Positions 17,643 to 29,105 are shown, numbered from the stretch's first letter. The stretch is DNA of 64,000 nucleotides from Azospirillum sp. OGB3 (GCF_014192915.1 NZ_JACHYN010000013.1:124001-188000), one strand, 5' to 3'. Notes: a model not told the origin generated them from the sequence alone. Numbers and translations: made by a program.

Positions 17643-17735
17643 GGCCGCACCAATCTAGCGCCGCCGCCGCGTCGAGGCACCTGCGCTATTCGGGCCTTTC
17701 GCCCCAGCGGCGCGCTCTGCTATCACGCCCGCATC

Positions 17736-18917
17736 ATGTCCCTGCTCGACCCGCTGTTCCACCAGCATCTCGACCGCCTCGACCGGCGCCACGCGCGCCG
17801 CCATCTGCTGCCCGTGCGCCCGGAGGGGGCGGGCCGCATCCGGCGCGGCGGGCGGACGCTGCTGAACTTCTCCAGCAACGACTATCTCGGCCTCGCCTCC
17901 CACCCCCTGCTGACGGAGCGCGCCGGCGAGTGGGCGCGGCGCTGGGGGGCGGGGGCGACGGCGTCGCGCCTCGTCTGCGGCACGCTGGAGCTTCATGCGG
18001 AGGTCGAGGCGAAGCTGGCCCGGCTCAAGGGCACGGAGGCGGCGCTTCTGTTCAATTCCGGCTGGCAGGCCAACGCCGCAGTCCTGCCGGCGCTGTTCGA
18101 CCGGGAGCTTCTGGGTGGTGACGCGCTGGTCTTCACCGACCGGCTGAACCACGCCAGCCTGCACCACGGCTGCGCCGCCGCCGGGGTACGGCAGATCCGC
18201 TTCCGCCACAACGACCTCGGCCATCTGGAAACCCTGCTGGCCCAGCGCGCCGGCGAGCCTGGCGCGCGCTTCATCGTGACGGAAAGCGTCTTCAGCATGG
18301 ACGGCGACCGCGCCGACGTGCCGGCGCTGGCCGCGCTGGCGGAGCGGCACGGCGCCTTCCTGTTCCTCGACGAGGCCCACGCGACCGGCGTGCTCGGCCC
18401 GCGCGGGATGGGGCTGGCGGCGCTGGGCGGCGGGCGCGTGGACCTCGCCATGGGCACGTTCAGCAAGGCGCTGGGCGGCTTCGGCGCCTATGTGGCGGGA
18501 TCGAAGGCGCTCTGCGACTATCTGGTGAACCGCTGCGGCGGGCTGATCTACGCCACCGCCCTGCCGCCCGCCGTTCTGGGGGCGATGGACGCGGCACTCG
18601 ACCTCGTGCCGACGCTGGACGCCGAGCGCGCCCGGCTCCAGGCCATGGCCGAACGGCTGCGCGCCGCCTTCCACAGGCTGGGCATCGACACGGCGGGGTC
18701 GAGCACCCAGATCGTCCCGGCCATCATCGGAGCGGAGGAGGACGCGCTGGCGCTCAGCCGGCGGCTGGAGGAACGCGGCATCCTGGGCATCGCCATCCGC
18801 CCGCCGACCGTGCCGCCGGGCACCAGCCGCTTGCGCTTCGCCCTGTCCGCCGCCCACACGGACGCCGACCTGGAGACGTTGGTGAGCGCGGTGGCCGACG
18901 CCTGGAGCCGGCGATGA
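17736..18917 (+). CDS. bioF: 8-amino-7-oxononanoate synthase
   Basis: This 393-residue PLP enzyme condenses pimeloyl-ACP with L-alanine, the first committed step of biotin ring assembly. The PLP lysine is K244 in GTFSKALGG; the ring-nitrogen Asp is D212 in FLDEAHATG; NFSSNDYLGLASHP (44-57) and the glycine-rich GWQANAAVLPAL are typical. The ATG at 17736 gives the normal BioF length; a much longer open frame upstream overlaps other genes. It begins a tightly packed biotin operon, with bioH starting inside its stop codon (ATGA). Confidence 0.95.
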   Translation: MSLLDPLFHQHLDRLDRRHARRHLLPVRPEGAGRIRRGGRTLLNFSSNDYLGLASHPLLTERAGEWARRWGAGATASRLVCGTLELHAEVEAKLARLKGTEAALLFNSGWQANAAVLPALFDRELLGGDALVFTDRLNHASLHHGCAAAGVRQIRFRHNDLGHLETLLAQRAGEPGARFIVTESVFSMDGDRADVPALAALAERHGAFLFLDEAHATGVLGPRGMGLAALGGGRVDLAMGTFSKALGGFGAYVAGSKALCDYLVNRCGGLIYATALPPAVLGAMDAALDLVPTLDAERARLQAMAERLRAAFHRLGIDTAGSSTQIVPAIIGAEEDALALSRRLEERGILGIAIRPPTVPPGTSRLRFALSAAHTDADLETLVSAVADAWSRR

Positions 18918-19702
18918 CCCAGCCGCTGTTCGTCTTCGTCCACGGCTGGGGATTCGGCCCCGCCGTCTGGGACGGGGTGCGGAATGCCCTTTCCGAGGGG
19001 GAGAGCGTGGCGGTCAATCTGGGCTTCTACGGCCCGCCGTCGCTTCCCGAGATTCCCGCCGGGCGCCCCGTCGTCGCGGTCGGCCATTCCTTCGGGGGGC
19101 TGTGGCTGCTGCACGAGCAGCCCTTCGCCTGGGACGGGCTGGTGCTGGTCAACGGCTTTCCCCGCTTCACCGAAGGGGACGGCTTCGTCCCCGCCACGCC
19201 GCGCCGGCTGCTGGACCGCATGATCGCGCGCTTCAACACCGCGCCAGAGGCGGTGACCGCCGACTTCCTGCGCCGCTGCGGCGTTGAGGCCCCGCTGCCT
19301 GGGGGGCTGGATGCGGCCCGGCTGGGCGAGGCCCTGCGGGCGCTGCGCGACTGGGACGCCCGCGATGCGCTCACCGGCCCGGCGCTGGTCCTGGCGGGGG
19401 CGCAGGACCCGATCGTGCCGCCGGCCATGACCGAACAGGCGTTTCGCGATCACTCTGTCCCTCGCCCCTCCGGGGAGAGGGGGGCGCCGAAGGCGCCGGG
19501 TGGGGAGGGTCTTGGGAAACCGGACGATCAGGCATTGCGCAACCCCCTCACCCTAACCCTCTCCCCAGGGGGGAGAGGGGATGGTGGATGCGCTGGGCTT
19601 TCGGTCGAGTGGCACCCGGAGGGCGGGCATCTGCTGCCGCTGACCGCGCCGGGCTGGTGCGCGGAACGGATCGCCGCGTTCGCGGCCGGACTGACGGCAT
19701 GA
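18914..19702 (+). CDS. bioH: Pimeloyl-ACP methyl ester carboxylesterase, with a repeat-derived insert
   Basis: This alpha/beta hydrolase would release pimeloyl-ACP from its methyl ester after chain elongation. The oxyanion segment FVHGWGFGPAVWD, nucleophile elbow GHSFGG (Ser59), acid DPIVPP (Asp165) and final EGGHLLP (His239) complete a BioH-type triad. Its 262 residues are a little long because a copy of the dispersed palindromic repeat (19457-19580) lies in frame between Asp165 and His239, encoding about 45 residues with a composition (RPSGERGAPKAPGGEG..., LTLTLSPGGRG) unlike the rest. The frame is not broken, so the gene looks functional. Start and stop overlap neighbours by ATGA. Confidence 0.88.
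   Translation: MTQPLFVFVHGWGFGPAVWDGVRNALSEGESVAVNLGFYGPPSLPEIPAGRPVVAVGHSFGGLWLLHEQPFAWDGLVLVNGFPRFTEGDGFVPATPRRLLDRMIARFNTAPEAVTADFLRRCGVEAPLPGGLDAARLGEALRALRDWDARDALTGPALVLAGAQDPIVPPAMTEQAFRDHSVPRPSGERGAPKAPGGEGLGKPDDQALRNPLTLTLSPGGRGDGGCAGLSVEWHPEGGHLLPLTAPGWCAERIAAFAAGLTA
19457..19580. repeat. Dispersed palindromic repeat, copy 2, inside bioH
   Basis: This copy lies wholly inside the bioH coding frame. It begins with CCCCTCCGGGGAGAGGGG, has the inner arms GGTGGGGAGGGTCTTGGG and CAACCCCCTCACCCTAACCC, and ends with CTCTCCCCAGGGGGGAGAGGGG. Its right half, GCGCAACCCCCTCACCC, matches the copy at 59552-59668 almost exactly. The open frame continues through it without a stop. Confidence 0.9.
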
Positions 19703-21108
19703 CCGCCAACCCGCGCAAAGCCGCCATCGCCGCCGCCTTCGGCAAGGCCGCCCCCCGCTACGAGGAGCACGCCGCCGTGCAACGCATCGCGGCGGAGCGT
19801 CTGGCGGAGCGCGTCGCCCGCCTCTCCTTGCCGCCCCGCCCCCGCGTGCTGGAGATCGGCTGCGGCACCGGCTTCCTCAGCCGCGCCCTGCGCGAGCGGA
19901 TCGGACCGGCGGACTGGCTGCTCACCGACCTGTCGCCGGACATGCTGGCGCGCTGCCGCGCCGCCTTGGGCGACCCGGCCGATTCCGAGTTCCGGATCGT
20001 GGACGGGGAACAGCCGGACCTCGACGGATCCTTCGACCTCATTGTCTCAAGTCTCGCCCTGCAATGGTTCCGCGACCCCGCCGCCGCCCTGGCGCGCTGG
20101 GCGGGACTGCTGGCGCCGGGCGGGCGCATCGCCATCGCCACACTCGCCGCCGACAGCTTCCGCGAGTGGCGGGAGGCCCACCACGCGCTGGGGCTTGAGG
20201 CCGGAGTGCCCACCTACCCCACCCGCCATGGCCTCGACCGGCTGTGGCCCGCCGGGGGCAGCGGATCGATGGAGGAGGAGCGGCTGCTCCGCCGTCACAC
20301 CGACGGGCTGGAGTTCCTGGCCGAACTGAAGGGCATCGGCGCCCATCTTCCGGCGGAGGGCCGCCGTCCTCTGCCGTCGGGCGCTCTGCGCCGCGTGCTG
20401 CGCCGACTGGAACGGCCGGAAGGACTGACCATGACCCACCACATCGCCTACGGCCTGTTCCGCAAGGACGGCGCCCGCCCGAACGGGGTGTTCGTCACCG
20501 GCACCGACACCGGCGTCGGCAAGACGCTGGTGTCCGCCTGCCTCACGCGGGCCTGGGACGCCGCCTATTGGAAGCCGTTGCAAACCGGCCTGAAGGATGA
20601 GGCCGGCGACACCCCCACCGTCGCGACCCTCGCTGCCCTGCCCGCGGAGCGCGTGCATCCGCCGGCCTACGCGCTGGCCGAGCCGCTGTCCCCCCACGCC
20701 GCGGCGGAGCTGGAGGGCGTCGCCATCGACGCCGGCGCCCTGGCCCTGCCCGGCACCGACCGCCCGCTGGTGGTGGAGGGGGCCGGCGGGCTGCTGGTCC
20801 CGGTGACGGGGGACGTCTTCATCATCGACCTGATCGCCCGCTTCGGCCTGCCGGTGGTGCTGGTGGCGCGCAGCACGCTGGGCACCATCAACCACACGCT
20901 GCTCAGCCTGGAGGCGCTGCGGGCGCGCGGGCTGGCGGTCGCCGGGGTGGTGCTGAACGGCCCGCCCAACCCCGGCAACCGCGCCGCCATCGAGCGGTTC
21001 GGCAAGGTCCGCGTGCTGGCCGAAATTCCAACGCTCGACCGAATCGACGCCGAAACCGTCGCCGAGGCGGCGGCGCTCATTCCTTCCTTCGACAGCGTGT
21101 TCCCATGA
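19699..21108 (+). CDS. bioCD: Fused BioC-BioD: malonyl-ACP O-methyltransferase / dethiobiotin synthetase
   Basis: One 469-residue reading frame carries two complete biotin enzymes. Residues 1 to about 255 are a SAM methyltransferase with motif I LEIGCGTGFL (51-60), TDLSPDML and VSSLALQWF, matching BioC, which primes pimelate synthesis by methylating malonyl-ACP. Residues about 262-469 are BioD: P-loop GTDTGVGKT (268-276), YWKPLQTG and EGAGGLLVP (360-368), the ATP-dependent ligase that closes the ureido ring. The junction (HHIAYGLFRKDGARPNGVF) has no stop and only a few linker residues. The start at 19699 overlaps the bioH stop; the end overlaps bioA. A frameshift artefact is unlikely, since both domains are in the same frame. 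Confidence 0.9.
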   Translation: MTANPRKAAIAAAFGKAAPRYEEHAAVQRIAAERLAERVARLSLPPRPRVLEIGCGTGFLSRALRERIGPADWLLTDLSPDMLARCRAALGDPADSEFRIVDGEQPDLDGSFDLIVSSLALQWFRDPAAALARWAGLLAPGGRIAIATLAADSFREWREAHHALGLEAGVPTYPTRHGLDRLWPAGGSGSMEEERLLRRHTDGLEFLAELKGIGAHLPAEGRRPLPSGALRRVLRRLERPEGLTMTHHIAYGLFRKDGARPNGVFVTGTDTGVGKTLVSACLTRAWDAAYWKPLQTGLKDEAGDTPTVATLAALPAERVHPPAYALAEPLSPHAAAELEGVAIDAGALALPGTDRPLVVEGAGGLLVPVTGDVFIIDLIARFGLPVVLVARSTLGTINHTLLSLEALRARGLAVAGVVLNGPPNPGNRAAIERFGKVRVLAEIPTLDRIDAETVAEAAALIPSFDSVFP

Positions 21109-22409
21109 CCGATACCATCGTCCTGGATCGCCGCCACGTCTGGCACCCCTTCACCCAGGCGCAGACCGCACCGGAGCCGCTGGCCGTCACCCACGGCAAG
21201 GGAGTCAGCCTGTTCACCGAGAACGGGCGGGAAATCCTGGACCTCATCTCCTCCTGGTGGGTGAACCTGCACGGCCACGCCCACCCGGCCATCGCCGGAG
21301 CCATCGCGGAGCAGGCGCACAAGCTGGAGCAGGTGATCTTCGCCGACTTCACCCACAGCCCGGCCGCCCGCCTTGCCGGCCGGCTGGCCGAGGTGCTGCC
21401 GGGCAGCCTCGACCGCGTCTTCTACTCCGACAACGGCTCGACCGCGGTGGAGGTGGCTCTGAAGCTCGCCTGGCAGTACTGGCGCAACAAGGGCGAGGGC
21501 CGGCGCCGCCGCTTCCTGGCCTTCGAGGGCAGCTACCATGGCGACACCTTCGGTGCGATGGCGGCGGGGGTCGGCTCCGGCTTCTATGAACCGTTCCACG
21601 AGCTGCTGTTCGCCGTCGACCGCATGCCCTACCCCGCCACCTGGGACGGCGACCCGGAGGTCGAGGCCAAGGAGGCCGCGGCGCTGGACTGGCTCGACCG
21701 CTGGCTGGCCGCCAACGGGGTGGAGCTGGTCGCCGTCATCATCGAACCGCTGGTCCAGGGCGCGTCCGGCATGCGCTTCTGCCGGCCGGAGTTCCTGCGG
21801 GCCATGGCGGCGCGGGTGCGGGCGGCGGGCGCGCTGGTGATCTTCGACGAGGTGATGACCGGCTTCGGCCGCACCGGCGCCCTGTTCGCCAGTCAGAAGG
21901 CCGGAGTCGCCCCGGACCTGATCTGCCTGTCCAAGGGCCTGACCGGCGGGTTCCTGCCGCTGTCGGTCACCGCCTGCGGCGACGCGCTCTACGAGGCGTT
22001 CAAGGGCGCCGGCTTCGACCGGGCCTTCGCCCACGGCCACAGCTTCACCGCCAACCCGCTGGGCTGCGCGGCCGCCCTGGCCTCGCTCGACCTGACCACC
22101 TCGGCGGAGACCGCCGCCAACCTCGCGCGCATCGAGGCGCGGCACCGCGCCGCCATCGCCGACCTGTCCGGCCACCCCAAGCTGTCGCGCGGGCGCGTCA
22201 TGGGCACCATCGCCGCCATCGAGGTGACCGACGCGCAGGGCTACACCGCCGCGGTCGGGCAGACGCTGAAGCGCTTCTTCCTGGAGCGGGGATTGCTGCT
22301 GCGCCCCCTCGGCCCCGTGATATACCTGCTGCCGCCCTACTGCGTGACGGACGGGCAGCTGGACCGCGCCTACGCCGCGATCCGCGACGCCGCCGATACC
22401 CTTCTCTGA
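21105..22409 (+). CDS. bioA: Adenosylmethionine--8-amino-7-oxononanoate aminotransferase
   Basis: This 434-residue class III PLP aminotransferase moves an amino group from SAM to 8-amino-7-oxononanoate, giving 7,8-diaminopelargonate. The PLP lysine is K277 in CLSKGLTGG; the typical WHPFTQ (residues 13-18), SDNGSTAVEVALK (108-120) and the acid patch VIFDEVMTGFGRTG (245-258) are visible. Length is standard. It overlaps bioCD by four bases and is followed by bioB after 25 bases containing CGAGGA. Confidence 0.96.
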   Translation: MTDTIVLDRRHVWHPFTQAQTAPEPLAVTHGKGVSLFTENGREILDLISSWWVNLHGHAHPAIAGAIAEQAHKLEQVIFADFTHSPAARLAGRLAEVLPGSLDRVFYSDNGSTAVEVALKLAWQYWRNKGEGRRRRFLAFEGSYHGDTFGAMAAGVGSGFYEPFHELLFAVDRMPYPATWDGDPEVEAKEAAALDWLDRWLAANGVELVAVIIEPLVQGASGMRFCRPEFLRAMAARVRAAGALVIFDEVMTGFGRTGALFASQKAGVAPDLICLSKGLTGGFLPLSVTACGDALYEAFKGAGFDRAFAHGHSFTANPLGCAAALASLDLTTSAETAANLARIEARHRAAIADLSGHPKLSRGRVMGTIAAIEVTDAQGYTAAVGQTLKRFFLERGLLLRPLGPVIYLLPPYCVTDGQLDRAYAAIRDAADTLL

Positions 22410-22434
22410 TTCGCTTTTCCCCCGAGGACCGACC

Positions 22435-23430
22435 ATGCCCGACACCGCCATGCAGACCGCGGACTCCGCCACCACCACCATCATCACCCGGCGCTGGACC
22501 CGCGAGGACATCCTGGCCCTGTTCGAGCTGCCCTTCATGGAGCTGCTGCACCGCGCCCACGAGACGCACCGCCAGCACCATGACCCGAACAAGGTCCAGC
22601 TCTCCACCCTGCTGAACATCAAGACCGGCGGCTGCCAGGAGGACTGCAAGTACTGCGCGCAGAGCGTGAAGTACGACACCGGCGTCGAGGCGGAGAAGCT
22701 GCTGGACCGCGCCCAGGTGCGCGCCGCCGCGGAGAAGGCCAAGCAGGCGGGCGCCGGACGCTTCTGCATGGGTGCTGCGTGGCGGGAGCTGAAGGACCGC
22801 GACGTCGAGAAGCTGGCGAACATCGTCCGCGACGTGAAGGAGATGGGGCTGGAGGCCTGCATGACTCTGGGCATGCTGACCCGCCCGCAGGCCGACGCGC
22901 TGAAGGACGCCGGGCTCGACTACTACAACCACAATCTCGACACGTCGGAGGAATTCTACGAGCAGATCGTCTCCACCCACAGCTACCGCGACCGGCTGGA
23001 CACGCTGGCCAACGTCCGCGACGCCGGGCTGAAGGTCTGCTCGGGCGGCATCGTCGGGCTGGGGGAGAGCCGCACCGACCGCGCCGGCCTGCTGGAGACC
23101 CTGGCGAACCTGTCGCCGCAGCCGGAGAGCGTGCCGATCAACAAGCTGGTGTCGGTCGCCGGCACCCCGCTGGGCGGTGTGGACGCGCTGGACGCCTTCG
23201 AGTTCATCCGCACCATCGCGGTCGCCCGCATCCTAATGCCGCGCTCCTATGTCCGCCTGTCGGCGGGCCGCCGCTCGCTCAGCGACGAGGGGCAGGCGCT
23301 CTGTTTCTACGCCGGCGCGAACTCCATCTTCTATGGCGACAAGCTGCTGACCACCGGCAACCCAGAGCATGAGGCCGACCGGCGGCTGTTCGACCGGCTG
23401 GGGCTGGAGGCCGACGGCGGCGCCCACTGA
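22435..23430 (+). CDS. bioB: Biotin synthase
   Basis: This 331-residue radical-SAM enzyme inserts sulfur into dethiobiotin. The 4Fe-4S/SAM cluster motif is CQEDCKYC (C67, C71, C74) and the auxiliary 2Fe-2S cluster ligands are expected in later Cys residues and in RLSAGRRSLSDE. Sequence around EACMTLGMLTRPQADALKDAGLD and YYNHNLDTS is typical BioB. It ends the operon bioF-bioH-bioCD-bioA-bioB. I see no BirA-like operator before bioF by eye. Confidence 0.97.
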   Translation: MPDTAMQTADSATTTIITRRWTREDILALFELPFMELLHRAHETHRQHHDPNKVQLSTLLNIKTGGCQEDCKYCAQSVKYDTGVEAEKLLDRAQVRAAAEKAKQAGAGRFCMGAAWRELKDRDVEKLANIVRDVKEMGLEACMTLGMLTRPQADALKDAGLDYYNHNLDTSEEFYEQIVSTHSYRDRLDTLANVRDAGLKVCSGGIVGLGESRTDRAGLLETLANLSPQPESVPINKLVSVAGTPLGGVDALDAFEFIRTIAVARILMPRSYVRLSAGRRSLSDEGQALCFYAGANSIFYGDKLLTTGNPEHEADRRLFDRLGLEADGGAH

Positions 23431-23485
23431 CGCGCCGGCGTCCCCGGCCCCTGTGCCAAGAAAAGCCAGGGGGAGGACGCCGAGC

Positions 23486-24193
23486 ATGGACGACATCGCC
23501 GCCAAAGCACCCAAGACCCACTACACCTCGGCCGAGGTCACGGCCCTGTCGCACCTCTACAGGGCCGAGATCTACCGCAGCACCGTCTGGCGGACCCGGC
23601 TGGACGCCACCACCAATTGGGCGGTGGTCACCACCGGGATCGCTTTGTCGCTGACCTTCAGCAGCGCCACCGCCTCCCCCCTGCCGCTGGTGCTGGTGGG
23701 GCTTCTGGTCGCCGTGTTCCTCTACATCGAGGCGCGGCGCTACCGGTTCTTCGACTTCTGGCGAATCCGCGCCCATGTGCTGGAGCTGTATTTCCTCGGC
23801 CCCATCCTGCGCGGCCAGGGCGACCAGTTCGCCCGGGGCTGGAACGAGACGCTGTTCCAGGACTACCAAAATCCCAACCTGCACATCACCTACCTGGAGG
23901 CGGTGGGCCGCCGGTTGCGGCGGAACTACGGATGGATCTTCCTGATCCAGGTGGTGGCCTATCTGGGCAAGCTGATGATCCACCCGGTCCCGCTGTCGAG
24001 CCTGGAGGAGCTGTTCGCGCGGGCGACCATCGGGCCGGTGCCGGGGGAGATCGTGCTGCTCTGCGGCCTCGTCTTCCACGGCACCTGGATGGCCATCGCC
24101 TTCCGGACCTTCCGCAGCCGCCGCGGCGCCGACCGCGAACGCCCGCCCCCGCCGGCCACCGACGCCGTGCTGGATCTGGCGCGGGGTCCTTGA
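23486..24193 (+). CDS. DUF2270 membrane protein
   Basis: This 235-residue integral membrane protein fits the DUF2270 family. The conserved N-terminal region, SHLYRAEIYRSTVWRTRLDATTNWAV, precedes membrane segments at about residues 45-80 (WAVVTTGIALSLTF and LPLVLVGLLVAVFLYIEARR), and the loop RFFDFWRIRAHVLE is the family core; two further hydrophobic stretches lie near residues 155 and 195. Its function is unknown. The ATG at 23486 is preceded by GGGGGAGG, a strong site; an earlier start would extend it into the bioB tail. It is 55 bases after bioB on the same strand, so it may share its transcript. Confidence 0.85.
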   Translation: MDDIAAKAPKTHYTSAEVTALSHLYRAEIYRSTVWRTRLDATTNWAVVTTGIALSLTFSSATASPLPLVLVGLLVAVFLYIEARRYRFFDFWRIRAHVLELYFLGPILRGQGDQFARGWNETLFQDYQNPNLHITYLEAVGRRLRRNYGWIFLIQVVAYLGKLMIHPVPLSSLEELFARATIGPVPGEIVLLCGLVFHGTWMAIAFRTFRSRRGADRERPPPPATDAVLDLARGP

Positions 24194-24599
24194 CCCCTCC
24201 CTCTCCCGCCCCGGGAGAGGGAGGGACCCGCCGCAAAGCGGCGGGAGGGTGAGGGTCCTGGCAAGAATCAGCAATTTGATCCTCGGCTTTACCCTCACCC
24301 GCCCGCTTCGCGGGCACCCTCTCCCGGGGCGGGAGAGGGGATTTATCAACCCCTTAGCAGCACCCCAACCGTCCGGCCTGCCCCTTTTGCGCGCCGTGGC
24401 ATAAATGGGATCAGCACCGTCGCGCTCACGCTATGCAACGGATCGTCTTGTGTTCTCCTTCCGCGGGGGGCTAGAAGGGGCTCCATCGGATGCGGTTGCG
24501 CGGTCATACCAGAAGGACACCCGTTCGCAGGACGGATCTTCACCGGTTCCCCGCACAGCCGACGGCCGGACGACCATAGAGGTGAACGAGGATTTCACG
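24194..24599. other. 406-base gap before ppdK: repeat plus leader
   Basis: The first 145 bases hold a copy of the dispersed palindromic repeat. From 24341 to 24599 the sequence drops slightly in GC and contains the ppdK promoter and leader, with no ORF supported by bias or a start site other than an upstream extension of the ppdK frame. I see no riboswitch-like fold. A run AACGAGGATTTCACG precedes the ppdK ATG. Confidence 0.6.
24197..24340. repeat. Dispersed palindromic repeat, copy 3
   Basis: This copy is in the same orientation as copy 1. It opens CCCTCTCCCGCCCCGGGAGAGGG, has the shared centre AATCAGCA...GATCCTCGGCTTTACCCTCACCC and closes CCCTCTCCCGGGGCGGGAGAGGG. Only the spacer between the arms differs from copy 1. 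Confidence 0.9.
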
Positions 24600-27293
<2,694 letters not shown>

Positions 27294-27310
27294 CCGGTAC
27301 CCGACGACGC

Positions 27311-27343
27311 GAAGGCCCCCACCCCTGGGGGCCTTCGTTTTTT
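27311..27343 (+). terminator. Rho-independent terminator after ppdK
   Basis: A perfect stem GAAGGCCCCC / GGGGGCCTTC with a six-base loop is followed by GTTTTTT. The start of the next gene (GTG at 27357) is only 14 bases further, so that gene either has a promoter inside the stem region or depends on read-through. Confidence 0.92.
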
Positions 27344-27356
27344 GAGGGATGGTTCC

Positions 27357-28439
27357 GTGGACACTGACGCCGCCCTGCCGACCCGGCACATCGACCGCTT
27401 GACCGAACGCCTCGCCGCCTGCCTCGACGAGGGCGACGGCCCCGCCGCCGCCAACGCCGCGGTGGTGGCGATCCGTTCGGGTCCACGTTCCTGGACCGCC
27501 GGCCTCGCCCGCGGCGGCGCGGCGCCTCCGCCGGTCACCGCCCGCTTCCTCGTCTACAGCATCACCAAGACCCTGACCGCCGCCGCCCTGCTGCGCTTGT
27601 GCGGGCAAGGCCTGATCGACCCCGACGCCCCACTGGACCGCTGGCTGCCCGACTTCGCGGCGGCCGACCGGATGACCCTGTCTCAGCTCCTTTCCCACCG
27701 CGCGGGTCTGCGCAATTACGGCGGCAGCCCGGCCTACCATGCGGCTGTGCGCGCGGGCGAGACGCCGTGGAGCGAGGACGGCTTCCTGGAGCGCTGCCGC
27801 GCCACCGACCTGTTCGCCCCGCCGGGGCGGGAATTCTCCTATTCCAACATCGGCTATCTGCTGGCGAAGCGGGTGCTGGAGCGCGCCTCCGGCCTGCCCT
27901 TCGCCCAGGCTCTCGACCGCGAGCTGTTCGCCCCGCTGAGCCTGACCGGCTGGTCTGTGCCGACGGAGCGCGGCGACCTGTCCGGCCTGTGGACCGGCCC
28001 CAGCCCCTATCTCGGCGGCAAGGACGGGCCGCCCGCCGACGTGGCCGCCCTCTACCATCCCGGCTGGGTGGCCCATGGCGTGGTGGCCGCAACGGCGCGG
28101 GACATCGCCGGCCTGATCCACGCTCTGTTCGCGGACGGGCTGCTGCCCGGCGCCCTGGCGGCGCGGATGCAGGAGGCTTTCCCGGTGCCGGGAACGATGC
28201 GCGGCCGCCCTTGGGTCGAGCCGGGCTACGGCCTCGGCCTGATGGTGGAACGCGACGGGCAGGCCGGACCCTATTGGGGGCACACCGGCGGCGGACCGGG
28301 CGGGTCGGCCTGCGCCTATCACTTCCCTGCCCGCGCTGCGGGCGACGAGCCGGTGACGGTGGCCCTCTTCACCGATGGCGAGGACAACGACCAAGCGGAA
28401 TGGATGACCGTGGAGGCCGCGGAAATCCTGCGCGAGTGA
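27357..28439 (+). CDS. Serine hydrolase (beta-lactamase/class C PBP family)
   Basis: This 360-residue protein has the class C catalytic motif SITK at residues 68-71 (Ser68, Lys71), a YSN box in FSYSNIGYLLAKRVL and an HTGGGPGGS segment late in the chain where class C enzymes have KTG. There is no clear signal peptide, which argues against a periplasmic beta-lactamase and for an esterase or peptidase. The GTG at 27357 is preceded by GAGGGA at eight bases; a TTG at 27342 lies inside the ppdK terminator. It converges with cheD, 6 bases from its end. Confidence 0.82.
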   Translation: MDTDAALPTRHIDRLTERLAACLDEGDGPAAANAAVVAIRSGPRSWTAGLARGGAAPPPVTARFLVYSITKTLTAAALLRLCGQGLIDPDAPLDRWLPDFAAADRMTLSQLLSHRAGLRNYGGSPAYHAAVRAGETPWSEDGFLERCRATDLFAPPGREFSYSNIGYLLAKRVLERASGLPFAQALDRELFAPLSLTGWSVPTERGDLSGLWTGPSPYLGGKDGPPADVAALYHPGWVAHGVVAATARDIAGLIHALFADGLLPGALAARMQEAFPVPGTMRGRPWVEPGYGLGLMVERDGQAGPYWGHTGGGPGGSACAYHFPARAAGDEPVTVALFTDGEDNDQAEWMTVEAAEILRE

Positions 28440-28445
28440 ACCCCG

Positions 28446-29105
28446 TCAGCGCTGCTCGAACAGCTCCATCTCCCCCTCGACCGGGGTGCGCCGCAGCGCC
28501 TGGAGATAGTCCATCTCCTGATGCACCGTCTCCCGCTCCGCCTCTGGACGCAGCAGGCGGCGGAAGGCCCGTCCGGTGGCCGGGAAGAAATGGATGCGCC
28601 GCCCCTTATCTCCGCCCAGGTCGCGAACAGCCAGCGCCAGCCCCTCCCGCCGCACATAGTCCACCGCGAAAGCGGCGTTGGCGGCGCCGACGTCCAGGCT
28701 GGTGTCGATGACGCGGGCCGCGCCGAACAGCTTGACCTCCATCCGCTCGCGCCGGGCGCCACGCTCCAGCAGGTCGTTGATCAGCCGCTCCATCGCCACG
28801 CTGCCGTAGCGGGTCGCCACCCCATAGCCCTCGCCGCCGGACGGGGAGCCGGGCAGCAGGAAATGGTTCATGCCGCCGACCCGGGCGACCGGATCGTTGA
28901 TGCAGGCCGCAACGCAGGAGCCGAGCGTGGTCACCAGCATGTCGTCTTCCCGGCCGGAGATCCGGTGGTGGCCCAACACCACCGGGACCACGTAGGCGCC
29001 GAACTCGCGGTCCAGGTAGCTGCCGTCCGCGCGCACCCCGTCGCCATCCGCGCCGCGATGGTCAAATCCGGAGGATTGGAAATGAAGCGGTCCGGACAGG
29101 GGCAT
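28446..29105 (-). CDS. cheD: CheD-like chemoreceptor glutamine deamidase
   Basis: This 219-residue protein matches CheD, which deamidates glutamines of methyl-accepting chemotaxis proteins and can interact with CheC. The catalytic Cys64 is in TTLGSCVAACI and the His81 in GGMNHFLLP, the standard pair; the SGEGYGVATRYGSVAMERLIN-like region follows. It is isolated from any other chemotaxis gene here. I chose the ATG at 29105; a TTG at 29150 would extend it by 15 residues, and neither has a strong ribosome-binding site. The cold-shock gene is on the same strand, 109 bases upstream of this start. Confidence 0.85.
   Translation of the reverse strand: MPLSGPLHFQSSGFDHRGADGDGVRADGSYLDREFGAYVVPVVLGHHRISGREDDMLVTTLGSCVAACINDPVARVGGMNHFLLPGSPSGGEGYGVATRYGSVAMERLINDLLERGARRERMEVKLFGAARVIDTSLDVGAANAAFAVDYVRREGLALAVRDLGGDKGRRIHFFPATGRAFRRLLRPEAERETVHQEMDYLQALRRTPVEGEMELFEQR

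Noticed and set aside
16137..17735. Extension of the bioF frame far upstream
   Set aside because: It runs antisense through the second BMP gene and the DUF123 gene. Family homology begins only at 17736.
24405..24599. N-terminal extension of pyruvate phosphate dikinase
   Set aside because: The upstream codons encode basic, unconserved-looking residues. The ATG at 24600 gives the normal N-terminus and length.
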